From: Fen-1077 sp964462865
GTDB lineage: Bacteria; Chloroflexota; Dehalococcoidia; Dehalococcoidales; RBG-16-60-22
DNA length: 64,000 nt
NCBI GenBank assembly: GCA_964462865.1
Contig: CAYWZO010000001.1
Span: 1 to 64,000 of the forward strand
Direction: 5' to 3'
Below are positions 26,028 through 35,465 of this stretch, piece after piece. The translations under genes were made by a program, and so were the position numbers. How positions within the stretch are numbered: the stretch's first letter is position 1; every line of letters starts with the position of its first letter. The notes under the pieces were generated by a model. That model worked only from the letters and a program-made list of their open reading frames with translations. It ran no database searches and was not told the origin of the DNA.

Positions 26028-28043
26028 ATGGGTGAACAGAAGAAAAAAAACGTATTTCCTGAAGAGAAATTTAGCAAAATATTTGACGAATACCGTGACA
26101 GGATAGACCAGATTGTCCGGAAATCCTCAAATAATTTCGTTGAAAACGAAACGTTAACTGTTGTTACGACTGAGGATGTCCCTGCTGAACCAGGCACAGA
26201 GGTCCGGGGGGCCCAGGAGAATACCGAAAATCAGCCCGGGATGGATAAGCAACCATCCAGAATAAAACTGCCTGATACTAAAAAATCCGCTAAGAAAATC
26301 AGCGAGACCGAACCTAAAGCTAAAAACATCATGTTAAAACAATCAATCAACTATACGGATATCACCAGGAGAATGAATAAAAAAAGATTGGGCGACCTCC
26401 TGATAGAAAACAAGATAATTACCCAAGCCCAGTTACAAAAAGCCCTTGAAGTGCAGAGCCAGGAAAGTGGCAGGTTAGGTGAAATCCTTATCAAGCAGGG
26501 GCTTATAAAATATGATACCCTGCTGGAATTTCTTAGTAAGCAACTGGAAATACCCATAGTAAATTTACAGGGCCGCATCATCAAGCAAGAAGTGCTGGAA
26601 CGGGTCCCGGAGCACATAGCCCGAGGGCGTAACATTATTCCCGTGGAAATCGTTGATGATAAATTGGCCATCGTCATGGGATATCCCGAGGACATCATCA
26701 CCATCGATGATATTCAACTGATAACGGGTATGAAAATATGTATCGCGCTGGGTAACCCGGCCGATATAGAAGCCGCCATCGATTTCAACTACGAATCAAG
26801 CCGAAAACTAGATATGGAAATAAACGAGGCCGAGGGTACAGCGAAGGATGAAGAAGAGGAAATTCAGGACAATATCGATTTTTCGCCAGCGGCCCAGAAC
26901 CTCAATAAAATAATCAATCAGGCCGTACACGATGGCGCCTCGGACATACATATAGAACCTTATAAAAAGCGGCTACGTATACGCTTACGAATCGACGGCG
27001 TATTGCAGGATAAATATTCGCTGCCGGTCTCCGCTAATGATGTCATCGTAAGCAGAATAAAAATACTTGGAAAAATGAATATCGCGGAACACAGGCGCCC
27101 GCAGGACGGTCAATTCACAATTAAGTCAGGTCATAAATATATTGATATCCGGACCGCCACCGTAGGTACGGCCAACGGGGAAAGGGCCACCCTGCGTATT
27201 CTGGATAAGTCCCTGACCCTGATTAACCTGGATAAGCTCGGCTTCTTACCCGATACCCTGGAACAGTTAAAAAATATGCTGAAAAACACCTTCGGCATGG
27301 TCCTCGTGGGCGGCCCGACCGGGTCCGGTAAGACCACCACTTTATATTCCATGATAAACAATCTGGACCGCCACGAACTCAATATCATGACCATTGAGGA
27401 CCCGATTGAGTACAGTTTTACAGATATCACTCAAATGCAGGTCAATGAGAAAGCGGGTATCAATTTTTCAAGCTGTTTGAAGGCATCGTTACGCCATGAC
27501 CCCGATGTCCTCCTGATAGGTGAGATACGTGACCCGGATACGGCTAAAATAGCCGTTCAGGCGGCGCTGACCGGCCACCTGGTACTTGCCTCCATCCATG
27601 CCAATGATGTTTCCAGCATGCTTTTCCGGTTGGTTCATCTCGGCATAGAGCCATATCTAATTTCTTCAACACTTATCGGCCTGCTGGCGCAACGCCTGGT
27701 CCGCTGTGTTTGTTCCTATTGTGCTGAAGAGACGGCCCCGTCGGCGGAGGAGGTCAAAGCCTTCAAGGAACTCACGGGAGAGACACTGACCGCCGTGCAT
27801 ACCGGCAAAGGCTGCGGTATTTGCTCCAACACCGGCCATCACGGTCGGACGGGGATATTCGAGCTGATGGCCATGAATGACACTATCAGAAGCAAACTGA
27901 TTGCCGGCGCCAGCGCCTCGGAAATCCGGCACGAGGCGATCAATCAGGGTATGGTAACGATAAGCCAGTCAGGCATGACCAAAGTCAAGCTGGGTCTATC
28001 TTCGACCAAAGACGTACTGCGTTCGATAAACGCGCTGGGATAA
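26028..28043 (+). CDS. PilB/GspE-type secretion/pilus assembly ATPase
   Basis: Hexameric cytoplasmic ATPase that powers type IV pilus or type II secretion assembly. The 671 residues comprise a charged, low-complexity N-terminus (about 1-115, basic and poorly conserved-looking) and an MshEN/T2SSE N-terminal domain (RLGDLLIENKIITQAQLQKAL, about 118-260). The ATPase core carries Walker A GGPTGSGKTTT, an Asp box (TIEDPIEY), Walker B DVLLIGEIRD, and a His box (TGHLVLASIHAND). A C-terminal zinc-binding pair follows (CVCSYCAEE, CGICSNTGHHG). No pilC, pilT or pilin gene is adjacent, so it is an orphan here. The start is supported mainly by the open frame. Confidence 0.88.
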   Translation: MGEQKKKNVFPEEKFSKIFDEYRDRIDQIVRKSSNNFVENETLTVVTTEDVPAEPGTEVRGAQENTENQPGMDKQPSRIKLPDTKKSAKKISETEPKAKNIMLKQSINYTDITRRMNKKRLGDLLIENKIITQAQLQKALEVQSQESGRLGEILIKQGLIKYDTLLEFLSKQLEIPIVNLQGRIIKQEVLERVPEHIARGRNIIPVEIVDDKLAIVMGYPEDIITIDDIQLITGMKICIALGNPADIEAAIDFNYESSRKLDMEINEAEGTAKDEEEEIQDNIDFSPAAQNLNKIINQAVHDGASDIHIEPYKKRLRIRLRIDGVLQDKYSLPVSANDVIVSRIKILGKMNIAEHRRPQDGQFTIKSGHKYIDIRTATVGTANGERATLRILDKSLTLINLDKLGFLPDTLEQLKNMLKNTFGMVLVGGPTGSGKTTTLYSMINNLDRHELNIMTIEDPIEYSFTDITQMQVNEKAGINFSSCLKASLRHDPDVLLIGEIRDPDTAKIAVQAALTGHLVLASIHANDVSSMLFRLVHLGIEPYLISSTLIGLLAQRLVRCVCSYCAEETAPSAEEVKAFKELTGETLTAVHTGKGCGICSNTGHHGRTGIFELMAMNDTIRSKLIAGASASEIRHEAINQGMVTISQSGMTKVKLGLSSTKDVLRSINALG

Positions 28044-28279
28044 CCGCCCCCGAGAAATGCTCCCCTTCCAATCAGTGTTTTCACTGCCACGATATCTTTA
28101 TATCCCACCGACCAATTTCCCTGACACTCCTTTTTTACAGGGGGATAACAGGGAAGATTCATCTCATTCACGCGTGCATCAGGCGCGCAGGATTATCACG
28201 ATATCCTGTTTGACAAAGCCGTGCCCATCGCCTACATTTAATATATCGACACCGATGCGTTCAAGGAGGGCTATCGAAA

Positions 28280-29068
28280 ATGGAATGGGGAATGGCCAAC
28301 CGCCTGGCGCAGCTGATTCCGGCGGACGGGCGCTGTGTTTTCATGCCCATCGACCACGGCTATTTTCAGGGACCGACCCGGAACCTGGAAGAGCCGGGAA
28401 AGACGCTCGAACCGATAATGCCGTATGCCGATGGCGTCTTCGTCACCCGCGGCGTACTGCGCGCGACGATTGACCCGGCCAAATCCAAACCGATTATTCT
28501 ACGCGTGTCCGGCGGTACCAGCATGGTGGGCGCCGACCTGGCCAACGAGGGCATCACCACCGATATCGAAGAGGTCATTCGGCTGAACGCCGCGGCCGTC
28601 GGCATTTCCGTCTTTATCGGCACCAGCTACGAAAAGGAATCGCTGCTTAACCTCTCCCGGCTGGTCAACGAGGGCGAAAAGTACGGCGTCCCCGTAATGG
28701 CAGTCACGGCGGTAGGGAAAGAACTGGGGAAAAGGGACGCCCGCTATCTGGCTTTGAGCACGCGCATCTGCGCCGAGCTGGGCGCCCGCATCGTCAAGAC
28801 CTACTGGTGCGAAAACTTCGAAAAGATAGTCCGGGGCTGTCCGGTGCCGGTGGTCATGGCGGGCGGGCCACAGACGGAAACGGAGCTGGAGGTATTCGAG
28901 TTCGTCCATGACGGCATCCAGAAGGGCGCTATCGGCGTCAACCTGGGGAGGAACGTCTGGCAGAACGACCATCCGGTGGCCATGATTAAAGCGATACGTG
29001 CCATTGTCCATGACGATGCCACCCCCCAGCAGGCGCAAAAGATATACGACACCGCGAAAAATGAGTGA
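28280..29068 (+). CDS. LsrF-like class I aldolase/thiolase family protein
   Basis: DeoC/FbaB-type TIM-barrel enzyme (262 residues). It closely resembles LsrF, the thiolase acting on phosphorylated autoinducer-2 breakdown products: DHGYFQGPTRNLE, FVTRGVLRATI, GTSYEKES, VTAVGKELGKRD, AQL/ARIVKTY with the likely Schiff-base Lys, CPVPVVMAGG and GVNLGRNVWQNDHPVAM. No other lsr gene is present. The family also includes 2-amino-3,7-dideoxy-heptulosonate synthases and fructose-bisphosphate aldolases, so the substrate is open. GGAGG lies ahead of the ATG. Its stop overlaps the alcohol dehydrogenase start by 8 bases, pointing to a two-step sugar or hydroxyketone pathway. Confidence 0.82.
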   Translation: MEWGMANRLAQLIPADGRCVFMPIDHGYFQGPTRNLEEPGKTLEPIMPYADGVFVTRGVLRATIDPAKSKPIILRVSGGTSMVGADLANEGITTDIEEVIRLNAAAVGISVFIGTSYEKESLLNLSRLVNEGEKYGVPVMAVTAVGKELGKRDARYLALSTRICAELGARIVKTYWCENFEKIVRGCPVPVVMAGGPQTETELEVFEFVHDGIQKGAIGVNLGRNVWQNDHPVAMIKAIRAIVHDDATPQQAQKIYDTAKNE

Positions 29069-30113
29069 GCCGTCAGCCGGGAAAATGCGCGTCGCCGTCT
29101 GGTACAACAACCAGGACGTCCGTATCGAGGAGAGGCCGCTGCCCCGCATCGGCGCGGGAGAGATGCTGGTGCGTATCATGGCCAGCGGCATCTGCGGCAG
29201 CGACGTCATGGAGTGGTACCGGCTCGACCGCGCGCCGCTGGTGCTGGGGCATGAAATCGCCGGCGAGGTCGTGGAGACAGGCGAGGGGGTGAAGCAGTAT
29301 CAGGTCGGCGACCGCGTGGCCGTCGCCCACCACGTCCCCTGCAACACCTGCCACTACTGCTTGAGCGGCAACCAGACCGTCTGCGATACTTTACGCCGCA
29401 CCAACTTCGACCCCGGCGGTTTCGCCGAGTACGTACGTTTGCCTGCCATTAACGTTGAACGCGGCGTTTTCCCCCTGCCCGATGATATGTCCTACGAAGA
29501 GGCCACCTTCATCGAGCCGCTGGCCTGCGTCCTGCGCGGGCAAAGAAGGGCACACCTCAAACCGGGCCAGAGCGTGCTCGTCATCGGCAGCGGCATCTCC
29601 GGACTGCTCCACATCATGCTGGCGCGGGCGTCCGGCGCGGGAAAAATTACGGCGGTGGACATCAACAATTACCGCCTGGCGGCGGCCCAAAAGTTCGGGG
29701 CAGACACGGCTTTTTCGGCAAACGAATATTCGCCCGAACGGCTACGTGAAGTCAACGGCGGCTATCTGGCCGACCTGGTCATCGCGTGCACCGGCGCCAT
29801 GGAGGCCATCAACCAGGCACTCGCCTCTGTGGAACGTGGCGGCACCATCCTTTTCTTCGCCCCCACCGGCCCCGGCGTGTCCATCCCGCTTTCAATTAAC
29901 GATGTCTTCTGGCGTAACGACGTGACATTGACCACCTCTTACGCCGGCAGCCCCGCCGACTACGCCGCGGCGCTCAAGTTGATAACGGCCTACCGCTTGC
30001 CGGTGAAGCAGATGATTACCCACCGGCTGGGGCTGGCGGAGACAGGGGCCGGGTTCCGCCTGGTCGCCGGAGCGGGGGAGTCTCTAAAGGTAATCATCGA
30101 GTCGCAGCGCTAA
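29061..30113 (+). CDS. Zinc-dependent alcohol/polyol dehydrogenase
   Basis: Medium-chain dehydrogenase of the sorbitol/threonine dehydrogenase type. Catalytic zinc residues lie in SGICGSDVMEW and LGHEIAGEV; the structural zinc loop is CNTCHYCLSGNQTVC. The NAD(P) Rossmann motif is VLVIGSGISGL, with VDINNYRLAAA marking the cofactor strand. I chose ATG 29061 (MSEPSAGK, 350 residues), overlapping the aldolase stop. The frame runs further upstream inside the aldolase, and MRVAVW at 29082 is an alternative. Translational coupling suggests it acts on a product of the LsrF-like aldolase. Confidence 0.9.
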   Translation: MSEPSAGKMRVAVWYNNQDVRIEERPLPRIGAGEMLVRIMASGICGSDVMEWYRLDRAPLVLGHEIAGEVVETGEGVKQYQVGDRVAVAHHVPCNTCHYCLSGNQTVCDTLRRTNFDPGGFAEYVRLPAINVERGVFPLPDDMSYEEATFIEPLACVLRGQRRAHLKPGQSVLVIGSGISGLLHIMLARASGAGKITAVDINNYRLAAAQKFGADTAFSANEYSPERLREVNGGYLADLVIACTGAMEAINQALASVERGGTILFFAPTGPGVSIPLSINDVFWRNDVTLTTSYAGSPADYAAALKLITAYRLPVKQMITHRLGLAETGAGFRLVAGAGESLKVIIESQR

Positions 30114-30477
30114 GTAGGTTGCGGTGATAACGCAATTTCATAATGACGATATATTAAACAGGTATGGTGTTGAAAATATTACCCAAAAAACACCAATCGT
30201 CCTTATCCGGTTTGATTTTAATTAATCCGTACCAATTGATCATACTTACTTTTATCCTTACCCCCTGCCCCCCTTTCCAAACGGGTCTCCGGACGGATTC
30301 AGGAATTCCTGTTTGGAAAGGGGGAGATGTTTGAGAGGGTGGCGGAGCCCCCCTCTCTGTTGCGCTCCCCTCTCCAGCCAATTGTGACTTGGTCTATATC
30401 CGATGCATAGGCTGGAGAGGGGATAAAGGGGTAAGGCAGGCACGCCATCGTATATAAAAAGTAAAACCCTCTTCTTT
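30114..30477. other. Gene-free stretch containing a large hairpin repeat
   Basis: About 360 bases between the dehydrogenase and the regulator promoter. It is mostly occupied by the nested inverted repeat at 30256-30436. The rest is A/T rich without a coding signal. Confidence 0.5.
30256..30436. repeat. Nested inverted-repeat (cruciform) element
   Basis: Outer arms CCTTACCCC (30256-30264) and GGGGTAAGG (30428-30436) enclose two further hairpins. One has CCCCCTTTCCAAAC pairing with GTTTGGAAAGGGGG; the other has CTCCCCTCTCCAGCC pairing with GGCTGGAGAGGGGA. The layout is a cruciform with no coding capacity, probably another dispersed element. Confidence 0.65.
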
Positions 30478-30506
30478 TTGAACTTCTTGGTTTGGCAGAC
30501 TATAAT
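30478..30506 (+). promoter_or_regulatory. Sigma-70-type promoter of the NarXL-like pair
   Basis: TTGAAC (30478-30483), exactly 17 bases, then TATAAT (30501-30506). This places the transcript start near 30513 and rules out an upstream TTG start (30492) for the regulator, fixing its start at 30537. Confidence 0.75.
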
Positions 30507-30536
30507 GGTATTGAGACTTCAGGCCGCAGCATACAA

Positions 30537-31199
30537 ATGAACAAGATAAAAGTGCTGATTGCCGACGACCATGCCCTCTTCCGCGAGGGGACACGCAGCC
30601 TCATCGAACAGGAGAAGGACATGGAGGTGGTGGGCGAGGCCAGCGACGGGGCCGAGACCATCAAACTGGTCAGGGAGCTGCGCCCCCACGTCGTACTGAT
30701 GGACATCGCCATGCCGAAGGTCAATGGCATCGAAGCTACCCGTCAGACTAAAGTTGATTACCCGGCGACGGCCGTTTTAATACTGACCGCCTATGACAAC
30801 GACCAGTACATCGTGGCTTTGCTGGAGGCGGGCGCCGCCGGATACCTGCTGAAAAACGTCAGCGGCGCCGACCTGGTCAACGCCATCCGTGCCGTATATG
30901 CCGGTGAAGCCGTACTCCACCCCACCATTGCCCAGAAAGTCTTCGGCCGCCTGGGATTGAGCAGCCGGCCATCGGCCACGTCCCAGGAAGCCGAGCTTAG
31001 CGAGCGGGAAATGGAGATACTGAAGCTGGCCGCCCGTGGGATGAGCAACCAGGACATTGCCGCCCAGCTTTACTTGAGCCGCCGCACGGTACAGGCGCAC
31101 CTGGCCAATATCTTCCGTAAAATGGACGTCGGCTCCCGGACGGAGGCTGTGTTGCAGGCCCTTAGAAAAGGCTGGCTCGTCCTGGACGACCTAGCATAA
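30537..31199 (+). CDS. NarL/LuxR-type response regulator
   Basis: DNA-binding regulator of 220 residues. The receiver domain has the acidic pair (VLIADDHALFREG), the phospho-acceptor Asp in VVLMDIAMPKVNG, and the Thr/Lys switch residues (LILTAYD, GYLLKNVSG). The C-terminal LuxR helix-turn-helix is LSEREMEILKLAARGMSNQ. The start at 30537 is fixed by the promoter just upstream. The partner kinase begins 5 bases after its stop, a classic two-component pair. The paralogous pair at 56024-58198 has the same architecture. The regulon is unknown. Confidence 0.93.
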   Translation: MNKIKVLIADDHALFREGTRSLIEQEKDMEVVGEASDGAETIKLVRELRPHVVLMDIAMPKVNGIEATRQTKVDYPATAVLILTAYDNDQYIVALLEAGAAGYLLKNVSGADLVNAIRAVYAGEAVLHPTIAQKVFGRLGLSSRPSATSQEAELSEREMEILKLAARGMSNQDIAAQLYLSRRTVQAHLANIFRKMDVGSRTEAVLQALRKGWLVLDDLA

Positions 31200-31204
31200 A
31201 GGCT

Positions 31205-33181
31205 ATGGCGAAGCGTAAACTCGTGAAGCGATTTTACCAAATTCCTCATTTCTGGGGCATATTGGCCATCATGTACATCGGCGCCCTTTTATACTATGCT
31301 GACCATATTCCCTGGTACCAGACCTTCTTTCCCCGAGCGCCTATCGAGCTAGCTCAATATTCGACCTACCGCATCCTCTCCATCATCCCGGTAGCCTACG
31401 CCGCCTTCGTTTTTCGCTGGAGGGGCGGTGTGATAACTGCGGTATTTATTTTTATAGCCCTCCTGCCGCGCGCTATATTTTTTTCCACGCAGGTATACGA
31501 GGCGATAACCGAGACCTTTGCCTTCTTTTTCATCGGCCTACTGGTGACCTGGCTGATCCACCGGCAACAGCAGGCGGTCCACCAGCTGGAAAACGCTCAT
31601 CAGGAACTTAAGGCGGATATTCAGATTATCAAAGATGATGAGAAGCGGATGACGGCCTTGAATCGGATAGCGAGTACTGTAGCGGAATCTTTGGAACTAA
31701 GCACGGTCTTGAGCAATGCCATCGATAACGTCGTCGATGTGATGAAGGCGGATGTCGCCTGGATTTTTCTGCTGGATGAGGACGGCGGCGAACTTTCCCT
31801 GGAAGCCCACCGTGGCTCGGCCGAGGAGCTGGCCCGGGGCGTGGACCGGCTCAAGCTGGGCGAGGGTTTCAACGGGCGGGTAGCCCAGTCAGGCCAGCCC
31901 CTTTTCGTCGAAGACGCCTCCCAGGACCCGCGCCTTACCCGGGAGGTGGTCAGCAAGTTCAAACTCCGTTCGACACTTATCGTCCCGGTCAGTTCCAAAA
32001 AGAAAGTCAACGGCACCATCTGCATCGCCATGTACAGCCACCGCCAGTTCCAGCCGGAGGAGGTCGAGCTTTTAACAGCCATGGGCAACCAGATCGGCGT
32101 GGCCGTGGAGAATGCCCACCTTTACCGGCAACAGCAGGTCACCACCCAGCAGTTGCGAATCTCCGAAGAGCGCTACCGCGGCCTCTTTGAAAACTCCACC
32201 GATGCCCTTTTCGTCGTCTCGACCACCGCCCGGATTATCTCGGTCAACCGGGCCTGCGAAGAACTGACCGGCTACACGCGCAAGGAACTGACGTCCACGA
32301 CCATATACAACCTGTTTTCCAGCGATACCAGGGAAAAGCTGGTGCAAATGTTCACAAGCAATCTGGACCGGTTTCCGGCAGGCGGAATCGAGGATGCGCG
32401 GCTCACCCGGAAAAACGGAACGGAAGCCTATGTCGAACTCCGTATCAGCCCCATTCTCCGGAAGGATGAGGTGCTCGGGTTGCAGGTAATCGCCCAGGAC
32501 GTGACCGAGGAAAAGCAGCTACGGCGGAACATGGAGTATTATATAAAACAGGTGACCAAGGCCCAGGAAGATGAACGCCTGCGTATCTCCCGCGAGCTGC
32601 ACGACGACACCGTCCAGGTACTGGCGACGCTATCCCGGGGTATCGATTCCTTTATTGCCGGTGAGAAAAAAAGCCCCCGGCCGACGGTAGAACAGCTGAA
32701 AAAGCTGCACGAGATGGCCAACTCGGCCCTGGAAGGGGTACGGCGTTTTAGCCAGGACTTGAGGCCTTCCATACTGGATGACCTCGGTCTGGTGCCTGCC
32801 CTCGAGTGGCTCATTACCGACCTCGAAAAAGGATACGGTATGACTACCAAGGTCGATATCACCGGCAGCCAGCGCCGTCTTTCACCGGAAATAGAGCTCA
32901 CCGTCTTCCGCATCGCCCAGGAGGTGTTCAGCAACATCAGGCGGCACTCACAGGCTTCGACAGTAGAGATGGGGCTGGACTTCAGCGCCGATGCCCTGAC
33001 TCTGGTGATCAACGATAACGGCCAAGGCTTTAATATTCCCGCGCGTACCAGCGACCTCGCTGTATCTGGAAAACTTGGCATCCTCGGCATGCGGGAAAGG
33101 GCCCGCTTGGTGGGGGGCACGCTGATAGTGCAATCGGAAAAGGATAGTGGCACCACGGTCACCTTGAGGATTCCGGCCTAG
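31205..33181 (+). CDS. Membrane sensor histidine kinase (GAF-PAS, NarX/DesK class)
   Basis: A 658-residue kinase partnering the NarL-like regulator. The N-terminus (about 10-125) has four or so membrane helices of a type also present in the kinases at 54811 and 56024 (PHFW near the start, then YRILSIIPVAYAAFVFRWRG and a LLPR element). A coiled coil follows, then GAF (about 150-300), PAS (about 315-435), and a HisKA_3 domain with the His near residue 465 (RISRELHDDTVQVLATL). An HATPase domain ends the chain (DNGQGFNIP, LGILGMRERARLVGG). Its end overlaps the convergent HD-GYP gene by 4 bases. The signal is unknown. Confidence 0.92.
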   Translation: MAKRKLVKRFYQIPHFWGILAIMYIGALLYYADHIPWYQTFFPRAPIELAQYSTYRILSIIPVAYAAFVFRWRGGVITAVFIFIALLPRAIFFSTQVYEAITETFAFFFIGLLVTWLIHRQQQAVHQLENAHQELKADIQIIKDDEKRMTALNRIASTVAESLELSTVLSNAIDNVVDVMKADVAWIFLLDEDGGELSLEAHRGSAEELARGVDRLKLGEGFNGRVAQSGQPLFVEDASQDPRLTREVVSKFKLRSTLIVPVSSKKKVNGTICIAMYSHRQFQPEEVELLTAMGNQIGVAVENAHLYRQQQVTTQQLRISEERYRGLFENSTDALFVVSTTARIISVNRACEELTGYTRKELTSTTIYNLFSSDTREKLVQMFTSNLDRFPAGGIEDARLTRKNGTEAYVELRISPILRKDEVLGLQVIAQDVTEEKQLRRNMEYYIKQVTKAQEDERLRISRELHDDTVQVLATLSRGIDSFIAGEKKSPRPTVEQLKKLHEMANSALEGVRRFSQDLRPSILDDLGLVPALEWLITDLEKGYGMTTKVDITGSQRRLSPEIELTVFRIAQEVFSNIRRHSQASTVEMGLDFSADALTLVINDNGQGFNIPARTSDLAVSGKLGILGMRERARLVGGTLIVQSEKDSGTTVTLRIPA

Positions 33182-34347
33182 TCCGGCGGGGTATAAGGTT
33201 CCGGGGATTGCGAGCCGGTATGTATCCGGAGACCGGAAACAAAGGCTGTCACCGCGACGGGGCAGAACTGGGTGCCCGAACATTCCTGCAGTTCTTCAAT
33301 CGCCTGTTCAATGCTCATAGCCTGGTGGTAGGCGCGTCCGGTTGTCATGGTGTCAAAAGCATCAGCAATAGCTATCAGCCTGGCGCCCAGGGGTATCTCT
33401 TCGCCCCGAAGCCCCTCGGGATAGCCTTTGCCATCGAACCTTTCATGATGATAGAGCACAAGTTCGCTCGCTTTTTCCAGGTAGGTGATTTCCCTTAATA
33501 AATTAGCTCCTTTGGCCGGGTGCTGGCGGATTACCTCCCATTCCTCCGGCGTGAGGGCGTCTTTTTTATTCAATATACAGGAGTCAATTTCTATTTTGCC
33601 GATATCATGCAGTATCGCCGCACTCCGTAATATTTCATTCTCGTCGGGGGAGAGGGAAAAGTAGGTCCCGGCCATGACCGTGTATTCCATCACCCTTTGA
33701 GAGTGGCCGCAGGCATACGGGTCCTTGGCATCGATGGCCGCCGCCAGCGTCGAGATGGTGTTTTTAAATGCATCCAGAATGACCTGATACTGCCGTGTAT
33801 TCTCTATCGCCATGGCGGTGGTAGTGGCGACGGAAACAATGGCTTCCAGGTCATGCTCTTCGAATTCCGTATCATCCATCTTGTTGATAGCTTCAATGAC
33901 GCCCAGGATTTTATGCTGGACCATCAGCGGAGCACAGATCAGGGCTTTAGTTTGAAAACCCGTGGTATCGTCAATCATTTTATGAAATTTTTCACTGCGG
34001 GCTACATCATTGACGATGAGGGGTTTACCCGTACGGGCTACCTGACCGGCGATGCCGTACCGCGTGGACAATTTTACCTGCCGCAGCGCTTTACCTACCG
34101 GGCCGGAGGCGACCTCAAAGAATAACTCTTCCTCATTATCCCCGAAAAGGAGGATAGAGGCCGCCGCTATATTTAGTGTCTTCTGGGACGTCTTGATGAC
34201 CTGTTCCAGCATCTGGGTCATCCGCGGCGATGACCTGATTTTTTTACTGACCCCGCATACCAGTTCCAGCCCGGGTTTAGGCTCTCCCTCCACATGGGCT
34301 GGTACCGAACCGGATAGCATTCTTTCCAGACTATATACCATATTCAA
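33178..34347 (-). CDS. GAF and HD-GYP domain phosphodiesterase
   Basis: Likely cyclic-di-GMP phosphodiesterase of 389 residues. A GAF domain (about 35-190; ASILLFGDNEEELFFEVASG, APLMVQHKILGVIEAINK) precedes an HD-GYP domain with HDIGKI, HPAKGANLL and HHERFDGKGYPEGLRGEEIP, where the GYP triad is intact. Ligand binding to GAF probably tunes activity. No GGDEF synthase is in the window. It neighbours a class III cyclase on the same strand, so two nucleotide-messenger enzymes sit side by side. No membrane segment is visible. Confidence 0.9.
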   Translation of the reverse strand: MNMVYSLERMLSGSVPAHVEGEPKPGLELVCGVSKKIRSSPRMTQMLEQVIKTSQKTLNIAAASILLFGDNEEELFFEVASGPVGKALRQVKLSTRYGIAGQVARTGKPLIVNDVARSEKFHKMIDDTTGFQTKALICAPLMVQHKILGVIEAINKMDDTEFEEHDLEAIVSVATTTAMAIENTRQYQVILDAFKNTISTLAAAIDAKDPYACGHSQRVMEYTVMAGTYFSLSPDENEILRSAAILHDIGKIEIDSCILNKKDALTPEEWEVIRQHPAKGANLLREITYLEKASELVLYHHERFDGKGYPEGLRGEEIPLGARLIAIADAFDTMTTGRAYHQAMSIEQAIEELQECSGTQFCPVAVTAFVSGLRIHTGSQSPEPYTPPD

Positions 34348-34382
34348 ATACCCATAATGGTGATACTTGGTACTTTCTAGAC

Positions 34383-35210
34383 TTACACCCCCACCGTCTC
34401 GAGACTGCGGAACATCTCACGGTTTTTCTCCGTCAAACGGGAATATTCTTCATTGACCACCCAGACCAGTTCATTGTCACCTACACCAGGGATGGAAACA
34501 TATTTGGGCACAAAAACCTGGCGGAATTGCGCCGGCATGTGCTCGCGAACCTGGAACCCACGGTGCGGAAAGCAAAAGGTCAAAGAACTCAAACGGGAGA
34601 GTCGCGTAGCATTGTTGATACAATGCCCGACGTATTCTTTATCATTACCGATGCCGTAGACCTTACCCCGCGCCACCCCGCATCTAAGAGTAGCCGGTGG
34701 TTTATTAACAACCATTGAGATACGCGGGTAAAACTCCGTCCGGTAGGCACAACAGACTTTATGGAGAGTGCCGGCCAGCTGGCATATCTGCTCTTCCGTC
34801 ATCTTCTGGGCGTCCCAGAGCACCAGGAGGCCATCGCCCAGAAACTTGACCATGATAGGCAGCCCTGTCCAGAGCGTACTATGGTCGCCGTAGTCTTTTT
34901 CCGTAATCCTTTTACGGATATTACTGAAAAACCACTCCAGAAAATCGTTTAGGAACTTGGGGATGACCAGATACGAGTCCACCTGGTTACAGAACGCCGT
35001 AAAGCCCGTCAGGTCAAATACGGCGGCCACGGCCTCTTTTTCCCGGCAGGGAGCATTGATATCGCCGAGCTCCAGCACCGAGGGATTGAACCTTTTAATG
35101 GTCTCGTTATCAATCAGTTTAGAGTTATTTCCCCGGCCATCCGGCAACGAGCCCCTGGAGCCGGGAGCCCTAACCCTTCTTACGATTACCCGTCTTACTT
35201 TTCCCATCAA
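34383..35210 (-). CDS. Class III nucleotidyl cyclase-like protein
   Basis: The 275-residue protein has the core of a class III adenylate/guanylate cyclase: AAVFDLTGFTAFCNQVD (first metal Asp), MVKFLGDGLLVLWDA (second metal Asp) and EYVGHCINNATRLSRLS (transition-state Asn/Arg). The N-terminus is short and arginine rich, without a sensor domain or membrane helix. The three catalytic segments are present, but spacing is unusual and the substrate residues are not obvious, so either cyclase activity or a regulatory homologue is possible. It lies next to the HD-GYP gene and divergent from the OmpR-type regulator; the palindromes between them may control both. Confidence 0.8.
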   Translation of the reverse strand: MMGKVRRVIVRRVRAPGSRGSLPDGRGNNSKLIDNETIKRFNPSVLELGDINAPCREKEAVAAVFDLTGFTAFCNQVDSYLVIPKFLNDFLEWFFSNIRKRITEKDYGDHSTLWTGLPIMVKFLGDGLLVLWDAQKMTEEQICQLAGTLHKVCCAYRTEFYPRISMVVNKPPATLRCGVARGKVYGIGNDKEYVGHCINNATRLSRLSSLTFCFPHRGFQVREHMPAQFRQVFVPKYVSIPGVGDNELVWVVNEEYSRLTEKNREMFRSLETVGV

Positions 35211-35362
35211 ACAAGCCTGTCTACCGGAGCATCGAATATCAAGCTACATAACTGATATAATGCTCTTAGAATATTTATAATCCGCCTGATGGTTATATTA
35301 TTAGCAAGCAGGTAAATAAAACGTAAACATAGCTGGCGGGCGTCTAAATAATTTGTTAATAA

Positions 35363-35431
35363 CACGGCATATTGCCGTGCCGGGCCAGCCATGATAATAT
35401 TAAAGATATACGGTAAATATTTGCCGTATAT
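35363..35431. promoter_or_regulatory. Two related palindromes, likely operators
   Basis: A perfect 17-base palindrome, CACGGCA-TAT-TGCCGTG (35363-35379), and a 26-base near-perfect one (35406-35431, ATATACGG...CCGTATAT, one mismatched pair) share the half-site ACGGyA/TTGCCGT. They lie 35-100 bases before the OmpR-type regulator start and in the divergent cyclase leader, so they are probably an autoregulatory or divergent operator. Confidence 0.6.
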
Positions 35432-35465
35432 TTCAAAAGTAAGTAAACACAACATAAGAAGAAAA

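Noticed and set aside
30492..30536. Upstream TTG start for the first NarL-type regulator
   Set aside because: It lies upstream of the -10 box at 30501-30506, so it would not be transcribed from that promoter.
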